Assembly (NCBI GenBank): GCA_011947345.1
Contig: JAAVTG010000946.1
Span: 1 to 64,000, forward strand
From: Phytophthora quininea
Lineage: Eukaryota; Oomycota; Peronosporomycetes; Peronosporales; Peronosporaceae
Length of the DNA stretch: 64,000 nucleotides
Direction of reading: 5' to 3'
Position numbers and translations under genes: made by a program. The notes under the pieces were generated by a model, which searched no databases, was not told where the DNA came from, and saw nothing but the letters and a program-made list of their open reading frames with translations. Positions 54,993 to 64,000 of this stretch are shown here, in pieces. Numbering within the stretch: the stretch's first letter is position 1; each line of letters begins with the position of its first letter.

Positions 54993-55338
54993 GCTTGTCG
55001 TCCTGCAGCGTCGAAGGAGGGCCACGGGGCCACGAACACTACAAACAGGGGCCACCAAAGCGCGGAAATGACAGCAAGGAACGCGGGAAAGTCTCGCACT
55101 TAACCGAGTGGTCAAGGTGCTTCAGCGAACCCATCTGTTCTCCTGCAGCGAGCAGAATCATCGCGAGGCAGCAACGCGGCGCAGACGCTGGCGCGCCGAC
55201 CAGCAGAGAGAGGCGGCAGAAGAGAGGAATCCAAGCAAGACGGCTCCAGGCTGCGCAGCCGAACCCATTCCAGCCATTTTGCCCCTTGCGCTGTAGTGCA
55301 GTGTCCGAGTCTGATCCGTTGGCTCGTTCGTCACTAGG

Positions 55339-56275
55339 ATGTTGGCCGTCGACGCCCAAGCCCCAGACAGCTCCGCTTCCAGCGCCGTGTCGCCTGCAGC
55401 TCCGGTGCAGCGCAGACTCAACATGGACGCAGCTGAAGCCGACGACCTGCCCACCGTCTACGACCTCATGCAGGAAGTGACGCGGTTGCAGCAGGCCGTG
55501 CGCGACGTTGGAGACGACGACCCCAGCATCTTCGCGGACGACTACACGCCTGGAGAGACGTACGCAGTCGAGCGTACACCTCCGCGGTACAAGCAGAAGC
55601 TTCGGGCCGGCAGTGGAGGCTCGGACAGCTTCAAGTCGGGCATCTACTCGGCCAGAAAGACTGGCACCAATGTGGCGGTGTCTCCGTACAAGAACGTGGG
55701 AGGGATTCATCGAGTTGACTATGACACTGCATCCTCCGGATTGAAGACACCGCCCACGAAACGGCGTGAGAGCCTAACGCCTACATCCTCGCGAACGGTG
55801 CCACGACCTACGCGCGTGGCGGCGCTCACGCGAGAGAACATCTCGTTGCTGCCGACGCCGCGGAGGGAGAACTTCACGGGCTCTGTCTGCGGCTCGCAAA
55901 AGTCCCACACGAGTGTTCGCACGGACGGCGGTGCTGTGTTTTCGCGGCTGTACCAACCAGACTTCTACAAGAATCGCGAGGAGAAGTTCAAGAACATGCG
56001 CGACCGCCGCGACAGTCTAACCTGCTCGTTTACGCCACGCATCAACCGGCGTGATTCAATCTCATCGCGCGACTCGATCGGCTCGGGGTCGCAGTTCGAT
56101 GCAGTCCGCCAAGACGGACGTAGTGAATGTTTCCAGCCGCCTGTACGACCCGGATTACGTCCGCAAGCGCAACGCGAGGCTGCAGCGGATGCGGCAAGAG
56201 CGCGAGCTGCGCGAGTGCACGTTCACGCCCACCATTAACGCCAACGCGACCGCCACGCCCCGCAAGAAGCTGTAG
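55339..56275 (+). CDS. Protein with repeated LYxPDYxxxR...CTFxPxIN motifs
   Basis: From the ATG at 55339 (MLAVDAQAPDSSASSAVSPA) a disordered Ser/Thr/Arg-rich protein of about 312 residues is seen. It carries two related units: SRLYQPDFYKNREEKFKNMR...LTCSFTPRIN and SRLYDPDYVRKRNARLQRMR...ECTFTPTIN. Such units recur in many protist proteins, often ciliary or cytoskeletal, but the function is not established. One base is missing near 56098, splitting the second unit from the first; restoring it gives DAMQSAKTDVVNVSSRLYDP. No intron. Confidence 0.6.
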
Positions 56276-56391
56276 CTACCCCAGTAAAGCAAATACGCGT
56301 CAACCAGTCAATTTGTACGCATCTAACGGAAAGTGAAACAGTAGCTCCCAGAGTTCGCTTTGTTGTTGCCCAGCCCGTGGATATAGGAACG

Positions 56392-57893
56392 ATGCCTCCA
56401 AGGAAGAAGCCCTTCAGCGGCAAGGCAAAGAAGCAACAGGTGCGCTCTACCAGTCTGCCGATCTTGTCTACTACTTGCTAATAACAAACTCTTCGACATT
56501 TTTGCAGCTTCGCGATAAACGAGCGAAGAATCGCGCGCGGGGTGGACAGAAGACGCACGAAGATGAGGCTCTGGAGCTGGAGACGATGCCCCCACAACCG
56601 GTAGGTAGGTATATGAGCAGCGGCACGACGAGAGCTTAACGCCCCTGCTGGGATGCAGGTTTCATCTGGACGCGGCGATCTGCGCACCGTCTTCCTGAAA
56701 GAGCCCAAGGCGGCAATTGAGGCCAGGAAGAAGGACGCAACACGAGAGTTGGTGTACGCGGAGAACCGCGGTAACTCGCAGTCGATCTACGCATACGGCA
56801 TTCAGGACCCAGCAAACCAGTCACGTATCTTGGAGAAGCCTCGGTGGTCCCGAGATATGACCCCGGAAGAGCTGAACGAGGTGGAGGATCGAGCATTCAC
56901 GGAGTGGGTGGATCATCTGGAGAAGGAGTCGGCGAGACGTGAAGATGGCGCACCGATTAACTTGTACGAACGAAACCTGGAGGTCTGGCGGCAGCTATGG
57001 CAAGTGATCGAGCGCTCGTCGGTGCTCGTGCATCTTGCGGATGTCCGCTGTCCGTTGTTGCACATTAGCGATCGAATGCTGGAACACATTCAAAAGCAAT
57101 GTCCAAGGAAGCGCGTGGTGCTGGTGCTGACCAAGACCGATCTGGTGGCACATGAGCGCGTGCAAAAGTGGTCGGCGTTCCTGCGTGTTCGCTACGATAT
57201 CCCTGTTCTGGCCTACAGTCGCGAGGACGTCGACGGAAGCAACACGATGCTGATGCGAACCATCGGGCAGGTGAGCGCTGGGATTGAGCACCACGGCGTC
57301 GCAATGGATTACTCGCTCTTGGCTGAAGACCGACAGAAGGACGACACGCTCATGATCGGGTTCGTGGGGAGCCGAACGTCGGCAAGAGCTCACTGCTCAA
57401 CAGTCTTTTTGACCGGAAACTCGTCAGCGTCTCGGCCACACCGGGCCACACGAAGCACTTGCAAACGCATTACTTTGAGCACGCAGACATGCTGGGCCGA
57501 GATGACGGTGCTGTGACGCGCGTGCTCGTATGCGACTGCCCCGGTGTGGTGTTTCCGCGTTTCAACGTGCCTGTGTCGCTGCAGATCCTGTTCGGCAGCT
57601 TCCCGATTGCGCAGACGCGCGAGCCGTTCAGCGCCGTCAGATTCATCGCCGAGAACTGCGCCCGCATCTGCACGAGATCTACAAGCTCAAGCCCGTGGAG
57701 GAAGACGACGAATGGTCGCCTTATACTCTGTGCGAGGCCTACGCGGTGTTGCGGGGCTTCCGCGTGAAGGGCGGCAAGCTGGACGTGCACCGCGCCGCTA
57801 ACACGCTCCTGCGCGACACGCTCAACGGCAAGAAGGTCGTGCTCCTTCCCACCGCCAAGCGAGCATGCCGCTTGGCTTCGCATCATCTCATGA
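56392..57893 (+). CDS. GNL1: GNL1-type circularly permuted GTPase (MMR1/HSR1 family)
   Basis: The ATG at 56392 (MPPRKKPFSGKAKKQQ) opens a basic N-terminus, spliced over two introns (56440-56507 and 56601-56658) to VSSGRGDLRTVFLKEPK. G motifs come in permuted order: G4 LVLTKTDLV, then G1 in EPNVGKSSLLNSLF, G2/T region SVSATPGHTKHLQTHYF, G3 DCPGVVFPRF. Length near 480 residues and the N-terminal LYERNLEVWRQLWQVIERSS block match GNL1. Single bases are missing at 57370 (G run before the P-loop), 57665 and about 57850; the corrected C-terminus ends FPPPSEHAAWLRIIS with TGA at 57891. Role in the family: ribosome or nucleolar function. Confidence 0.85.
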
Positions 57894-58699
57894 TGCTTGA
57901 TACCCCATCAGATACAGGTAGCACAATGTGTGTATCAATTGATGTTGATGCGATCAACGAAGCTGCGTCAGTATCAATGATGCTATCGTGCTTCAAGATG
58001 ATACTCCAAATACAGCATCAAGTAGTTTTACAAGTTTCTTGGCGACTGAATTCACGCTGCAACGTGACCCCCCAACCAAGCACGCCATCAAGTAGTCCTT
58101 GTGCACAATATGAGCGAGAAAGCTGTGGGCACGATCGTTGTGATGGCGACGTTGATACGTCAAGCCCCGCCGGTGGAGATGGTCTTGTAGACATGCCAAG
58201 TCGAACGACGGAATGTACAGCCGACTTCCGACGTCTTGAAATGGTTCCGCGATCATGGTGAGAGAGACTTTCCTCGGTTGCTGTCCTTGCAAGAGTGTAT
58301 CTCTGCAAACCGATGTCTACTGCACCACAAGAGCCATTCTTCAGTCTAAGCAGATACATTGTCAACGATTTCTCACATGCCTTGACGACAAACGTGCAGA
58401 AATGCTTTGGCTTATGAAATCAAACGGGCACGAGACAAAAGGCTACTGCAAAGTTAGCTAGGTTCTGTATCAATAGTATTGTATTGATACATGCGATTGA
58501 ATTTTCAAACATCAAACTCACTCGATGCGATTGTGGCCTTTGTATCAATATCAGAGATACAGCTTGTATCTCCGCTGATGCGAAGCCCTGGCCAAGCGAC
58601 CGCTATTCTCTCAGCTAAAAGCAATTCTGTCAGCTAAAGCAAAACAATCAGCGTCATTGCCATGTTTTTAGAAATTTGCAGCCTAACGTGAATTTATTG
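57894..58699. other. AT-rich repeat-derived stretch
   Basis: Contains many GATACA/TGTATC words, including a palindrome TGTATCAATA...TATTGATACA at 58467-58491. Short ORFs show no domain. Possibly a non-autonomous DNA transposon; boundaries not defined. Confidence 0.4.
58467..58491. repeat. Short inverted repeat TGTATCAATA/TATTGATACA
   Basis: Perfect 9-10 bp arms around a 5-6 bp loop; could form a hairpin or mark an element end. Confidence 0.6.
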
Positions 58700-58709
58700 T
58701 ATAAATAGG
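58700..58709 (+). promoter_or_regulatory. TATA-box-like sequence, possible LTR promoter
   Basis: TATAAATAGG followed by GGACGCCCC, in a stretch before degenerate retroelement-like DNA. Oomycete genes rarely use TATA boxes, so an LTR promoter is the likelier reading. Weak evidence. Confidence 0.3.
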
Positions 58710-61669
58710 GGACGCCCCTCCGCCGATCCCGAGTACTAGTGGATTTTAGATTTTAGACTCCTCGTTCAGGTACCCCCCGCGATTAACTTAGCTGGACGTC
58801 TTGCATTTGTATGTGGGGAGCGCAGAGGGTCACCAAGCAACTCTACATTTAGACAAAAGAGTGATGGTCTGGAGATAAGAGTGCTGGTCCTTTTCTGATG
58901 AAATTGTTGCTTTCCCGTGATTGGCCCGCGAGGCTAGAATATTACGTTTGGAGGTACCGCCAACCGACTCTGGCCCACCAACGGAACGAGTTTGCAGTTT
59001 CCAGCACAGAGAGACCCCATGGCAGTCAGCCCCTGTCTTCCGGTACTTACTGACTCGGGTGACCTGGGGAAATGTTCCAACAGTTCTGCCGAGAAGTCGA
59101 GACGCTGCTGCAAGAGCTTATTCGACGCGGCGACGAAGTGATTAGTTTGATCCCAACGGACACCAGACGGACACCGACGTTCATGATGGTGTCGTACGCC
59201 ATGCCTGTGCAGTGGATGACAAGATTCCCCACCCTACACAATCCCCAGAGTTGCCGTCAGTTCCGGTCCTAGGAAAGAGGTCGAGGGACTTGGATCAAGT
59301 GCAGCACTATCTGGAAGGACGACCAGAGCAAGTTGTGTGTGTGTGTGGGGGGTCATGCTGTCAAGTGACGAAGACTGGAGAGTGGCAGGGACGCGTTGGA
59401 ACAAGAGTCGGGATCATCGAGCTCTGAGGAAGAGCTGGAGCCGACCCCGCAAGCGCCGAATGAGTCACCGAAGAACGATCTACTTGCTGCTATTGGCCTC
59501 AAATTGGAGTGTGTGGGGCCCAGAGAACCTTACAAGCGCATTATCGAGCCAGACACTTTGCCGCTTTTCTTCTCTGGGAAGCACAAAAAGTTGGCGGCAG
59601 CTTAGCAAAACGTTTGAGCTGGAAATGCTCCAGCAGTCTGGGAACGCCGATTTTGGGCGCCGTGGTTTGGCGTGCATCTGTATGCCAGGAAATGTTTTCA
59701 GCAAAAAACACCCCTGCTTTTGATTCCTTGGTGCTCAAAATCCACCAGGAGCTCGGCCCGAGATTGAGAGAGCTCGCAACGGACAAATCCTGAAGTGGCG
59801 AAGCAGGCGGTGGCCGTAGAGCTGGAAGAGGATGACATATTCTTTCTGATAATGGATTGGGGGACAAAAGACTGGCGCAAGATAAACTTTCAGCTTGCCG
59901 AAGCAGAGTATAATGTGTCTGTGTATGTATTACAATATGCCTCCGTGACGGCTGGCGAGAGTAGCTGGTCAGCTTGGTCTGACGGAAGTGCCGATGCTGC
60001 CACAAACGCGCATCCGCTTATTTAGGCGAAGTCATTGTTGCTGTGGATTGAGAAGGGCGCCAGTATTGGGTTACACACCGTTTATCGCACCTGTGTTCCA
60101 CGCAGCAAGACCATCCGCACCGACATCGAAATGGTAGCTTCGAATATCTAGCGGTGTGCTGCACACTTCCTAGAGTGGATCTATGTGGCACAGCGCGAAT
60201 ATACCGACGCGCGCCGAGACGCCATCTCGGTACTCGAAAACCCGCAAGAATGGTTGACGAAACGAATTGTGTTCCCGAACTGGATGGCATCAATGAACAT
60301 AGTACGCCCGTCGACACTGTGCTGGCCAAGCTGCAACGTGTAGCAGGGGTTACCTCAACGTTTCCTATCCATATTGCCGATCAGCGCCGATGTACGCAAC
60401 GACACATGCGTTTACCGGTATACTTTTGGATGAGTGTCAGCGGGTATGTTTTGATAAACCGATTGCCACATCCCATGCCGCTACTGCAGTTCTTGTCATT
60501 GCATACTGTGTTCGTGACAAAGTTAATGCAGGCAGAGCCGTACTCGCCAACACAGGGCCGGACGAACACATATAGCGATCGAAGGTTGGGCTTTCGAAGT
60601 GGGGGATAGATGTTGTTGGCCCCGCACAGAAGTTTGCTTCGATGGGAGCACCACCACTCGGTCAGGCTTCTTCGATGGCGTAGTCCACGACGGCACCAAT
60701 CTTTGTTGGACACGGAACCTCCATATCGGGTCTAGAGGTAAATCGTGGCGACAGGCACTAGCCAGCGGTAGTGACCACTGAAGAGCAGTTGCGAGGCAGC
60801 GGTGACCGATAGCAAGCGGCGGCTGTAGCCGATGCCAAGCAGCTGTGACTGATGACTAGCATCCGGGGGACAAAGCCAATATGGACCGCATCTTACGATG
60901 GTCGGTAGACGGAGACTGGTTAAAAGTGTTGCGGGGAAGACCTCATGACAGAGCAACTCCTCACATGCTGGACTGGTGACGACAAATCCGATATCCAAGG
61001 AAAATTGAAGCTGATTGTAGGGTTGGCTGTCGGCGGCGCGTCGGAGGTGTTTTGTTTGGATATGAACAGGCAGCGATACTCGAGGTTGCAGGACTGTGAA
61101 GGCTGGAACCATTCTCAAAAGTGCCGAGAGCAAACATGATTGCCGCGCTAGAGGCCGAGTTGGCTGACCAAGTGGAGGAGGGTAGTCGTGCTCCATTTCA
61201 CGTCGTCGATGACATCCGCCAGTTTATCTCTGGCGGCAATCCGAGGTCTTCCATCAACGTCTCGCTAGAGAGATGTGTCGTGTCCGTCACTGAGGGACTG
61301 CTGCCCTACCGCCTGGAACTGATCACGCGCTCGCCGAACATGCTGAAAATGCCACCTCTCTGCTGGGCAAACTGAGCTGCAATGGAGAGATTTCGGTTCA
61401 TCAGATACTTCTAACCGAACGTGTAACGGATCCAGCTCCGTTGTTTACGGTACGTATTGAGTTGAAGTTTACGGGACGAGTTTACGGACGGTGTTGCTGT
61501 GGCCCAGAGCGCCAAGGACACTTAGCAAGCTAACCAACAATATACTTCTGCTTTTGCCATCGAACCCCCAAGACGCTTCCATCACATAGTAGCACTTGTC
61601 GTACAGTATCAAGTCAACCCACCCAACGACCCCATAGTGAAGTCAAGTTAAAAGCTGCCATCGCGCAAA
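58710..61669. other. Degenerate repeat region, no identifiable gene
   Basis: Fragmented frames such as SSSEEELEPTPQAPNESPKN (59410) and VEEGSRAPFHVVDDIRQFI (61160) look once-coding but show no family I can name and are cut by stops. Probably old retroelement or other repeat DNA. The 5' leader of the following Gypsy fragment lies at about 61500-61669. Confidence 0.4.
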
Positions 61670-62255
61670 ATGGACCAAGCCGGACCACCGCAAAATATTG
61701 CCGACCTCATGCAGTTCTTCGCTCAGCAGCAAGCCCAGTTTCAAGAACAACTCGCGGCCCAAAGTGCCCGTTTCGAAACTCCCGCGGCGAAGCCCCTCGC
61801 TGCTCGGAAGGCTGAACCACTACAGTATCGTGGCACGCTGGGTGAAGAGCTGAAGCTTTTTTCACCATTGAGCAATACTATGCGGATTAGCACCCCATCA
61901 TCGTGGAAAACTCGTCAACATTTCTGACGATGATGTCGTGCCATCTGGCACCGACACCTATGAACTGGTACTGCCAGTTCATCATGGACTGCGATCGCAC
62001 GGAGACCACGCGCACCTGGGCCATGTTCAATGCTGCGCTGCGCAAGCGCTTCTTGCCGCCGGACCATGAGTACCAACTGCGGGAGAAGCTGTGCAAGTTT
62101 GCACAAAAGGCTCAATCCATGATTATATCGGGGATTCCAGGATAAATATATAGGGTAGATGCCGCCACAACTAAACCAAACAGATGAGCAGACGCTTGTG
62201 CTGGCAGAATTACGTGTGTTACTCTTGCACTCACCAGTAGAAGTTGCAAAGTGAT
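61670..62255 (+). pseudogene. Ty3/Gypsy retrotransposon gag fragment
   Basis: The ATG at 61670 (MDQAGPPQNIADLMQFFAQQ) starts a gag protein: KAEPLQYRGTLGEELKLF, then after a frame shift near 61875 EQYYADYHPI, and after another FLTMMSCHLAPTPMNWYCQF and TWAMFNAALRKRFLPPDHEY. This is the retrotransposon gag domain of oomycete Gypsy elements. A third shift (KAQSMI to DKYIGRMPPQLNQTDEQ) follows near 62120, and it ends near LLLHSPVEVAK. No protease, RT or integrase follows, so the element is truncated. Confidence 0.78.
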
Positions 62256-62780
62256 AAAACCACATCACTACATTGTCAAGAACACGGAAGGGCCAGTCTT
62301 GGACATGCTCCCGCGGGCTCTCACAGGGAAGGTAAACGTGACTACGGTTGGCGTGATGCCTTCGTCGCAGCAGGTAGCTTATCGAAAGACTGTACGTGCA
62401 GTACTCTTGGCTCTACCGTAAGATGGCAGTAGTTCTGCTCTAGAAGAAACAGTTATTCCCAGCTTAAAAATTATATTATAGCAATTGGGTAGCATTACTG
62501 ATATGCTCGTGAAGAAGTCGACGGCTTATGTGCGCTCATAAAACTGGGAAACTGTCACAGAAATGTTTTCTACACTTTTTTCCGGCGGCTGCGGAGGTCC
62601 CAACGAGCGGCGGACACGACGACTATCACTCCGAAAATCTGTAAGTGTCTGCCGGTACTTGTGCTGTTGCTGGTAAATTCAAAACTGCCATTATGCGCGG
62701 TGCTGTCTGCTGTCCTAAACATGCATGGTTGGCTGTGAGGCGTCGAGCTTGCGGATACATCATAAGACGACTGCAGATCA
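62256..62780. other. No supported gene
   Basis: One short frame (VLDMLPRALTGKVNVTTVGV near 62300) looks once-coding but is unassigned. Confidence 0.35.
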
Positions 62781-63440
62781 TTACACTATCTCTTGCAGAA
62801 CACAAATTTGAGCGCCACTATGATTTCTCCTGCTACCCTTCATTGTTTTTGCTCTGCGAAATGCACGAAGGTCATTGATGAAGGTGATAACAAGCGCACC
62901 GATTGCAGGAAATATATCAAGAGATGCAATATTGGAGTCTGTGAAGTATTACAATCACCTCACACGCGCCAACACGCATGGACTGCAAAGGGATTGAGCA
63001 CAAGTGAAAGCGCCTACTACGGGTCAAATGTAAACCGGATGCGCGCCAGACACGATCTTTTCGGCTATCTGCAGAGATTCGGCGAATTACAACGTTTCTT
63101 CACGGTGTTCCCAGACTCCAGCGACACATATAGTATCGCGGTAAAAAGTGGGGATATCCCTGAAAATGCTGTTGCCACAGCTAATGCGGCTTTACCTCCT
63201 ACCCGGGCCGAACGAAGGAAATCGCCGGTAACCATCCAATGGAGTGTGCCAGGTACTTTGAGCGCGTCATCGCAGTGGTCATTGAGGATATCGTCGGGTG
63301 GGACACAGCCCGAGCTCGACCAAAGCGAGGTGGTGGCATTTTGGGGTAGTTAGGGCTTTTGGTGAAGCCGCAAAAACTAACAGGCGGTAGACCTTCATGC
63401 GCATTTCGCATACGTGGTTGAATGGCTTCCCAGATCACAG
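62781..63440 (+). pseudogene. Helitron Rep N-terminal fragment
   Basis: The frame reads SSESAYYGSNVNRMR-type sequence, then ARHDLFGYLQRFGELQRFFT and VFPDSSDTYSIAVKSGD. After a shift near 63222 it continues AGNHPMECARYFERVIAVVI, EDIVGWDTARARPKRGG and FGVVRAFGEAAKTNRR. This matches the Helitron-like N-terminal (pre-HUH) domain order; the expected HUH strand is only faintly seen (HAHFAYVVEWLP). No helicase follows. Frame breaks and a TAG near 63390 show it is dead. Confidence 0.55.
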
Positions 63441-63544
63441 CATTTAGTGATGGTGGGGAAATAGCGTTAGTTTTGAATTTGCGTTATTAACAGTAATATG
63501 TGTGAGACCTTGCAGCCAGAAAACTAACACTATTTTCGTGCGAA

Positions 63545-63931
63545 ATGGAAGACGGCTTTTCACACGGACGCCCAGTTCTCATAACAAACTCTACGCTCAC
63601 TCGCGGTCTCCGATTTACCATGCCTTCTACTCCACTAACCTCACCAACCTGTCCGGCACCGCCAACTCCGCTTCACCCTAATTTATCTTCCCCATCGACG
63701 CGGCCCTATCTCATTGTGAGTGCTTTACAGAGAGCTCAAGACTTCGCGGAAAAACAGCAACTAGAGCGCAGAGCCCGGAGCTCCTCCAACAATGATGGCA
63801 TAGAAGTCGTGCGAGTGGTTGAAGAGATCTCTTCGCATACTTCCGAAGTATCCGACAGCGAAGCAGCGGCGCCGACAGTACCGGCAGAAGAAATAGCAAC
63901 GAAGACTGGAAAACGGAAGCGTCAATTTTAA
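63545..63931 (+). CDS. Hypothetical protein
   Basis: A 128-residue frame from the ATG at 63545 (MEDGFSHGRPVLITNSTLTR), Pro/Thr/Ser-rich, then a helical acidic part (VEEISSHTSEVSDSEAAAP) and a basic end, KTGKRKRQF. Not recognised; it lies among repeats and could be part of one. Confidence 0.35.
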   Translation: MEDGFSHGRPVLITNSTLTRGLRFTMPSTPLTSPTCPAPPTPLHPNLSSPSTRPYLIVSALQRAQDFAEKQQLERRARSSSNNDGIEVVRVVEEISSHTSEVSDSEAAAPTVPAEEIATKTGKRKRQF

Positions 63932-64000
63932 CGGGTCGTTCCAAAACTGAGAAGCTTAGAATTATTCGGTGGATGATTCAGCAGAACAAAGTTAACAGGA

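Overview
The window reads as nuclear DNA of an oomycete, most likely a Phytophthora or close relative. This is inferred from five things: short spliceosomal introns of about 50-90 bp, compact GC-rich genes, a flagellar gene (CFAP298), an oomycete-style bZIP gene, and a repeat content of Copia, Gypsy, MULE, hAT, Helitron and Fanzor sequence. No bacterial operons, CRISPR arrays or RxLR/CRN effector genes were seen.

Layout. 0-7.2 kb: WASHC4/SWIP (minus, runs off the left edge), an SLC1-type cation symporter (plus), an unidentified membrane-anchored protein (minus) and an HTH protein of transposon origin (minus). 7.2-16.4 kb: a near-identical inverted duplication with arms of about 3.0 kb carrying a bZIP gene and an MDR oxidoreductase gene, centred on a degenerate MULE. 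The right copy keeps the native bZIP first exon. The left copy is cut inside the bZIP gene and joined in frame to another gene. 16.6-28.5 kb: a repeat nest holding a hAT relic and a Fanzor (eukaryotic TnpB-like) gene split by a complete but dead Copia element. The Copia is itself interrupted by a 1 kb insert in gag and a truncated LINE in its 3' LTR. 28.5-38.3 kb: CFAP298, a kelch-BTB protein, a Ser/Thr-repeat TRP-like membrane protein and ferroportin, all on the minus strand. 38.7-43.3 kb: an intron-containing MULE gene fused to a Ulp1-type protease. 44.5-47.6 kb: a tRNA-derived SINE-like element and Nup88. 47.7-51.1 kb: a second inverted repeat (about 0.92 kb arms) around a small gene. 51.1-57.9 kb: an unidentified Cys-rich multi-exon gene, a PHD-finger protein, a repeat-motif protein and a GNL1-type GTPase. 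57.9-64 kb: degenerate repeats including a Gypsy gag and a Helitron Rep fragment.

The genes do not form a pathway. They are independent housekeeping genes (endosomal actin regulation, iron export, cilia, nuclear pore, GTPase) embedded in repeats. A pervasive feature is that almost every conserved gene is broken by one-base losses, mostly in homopolymers. This looks more like residual sequencing error in a long-read assembly than real pseudogenes, so gene models spanning these points should be read as one gene. Both inverted repeats should also be tested as possible assembly artefacts.
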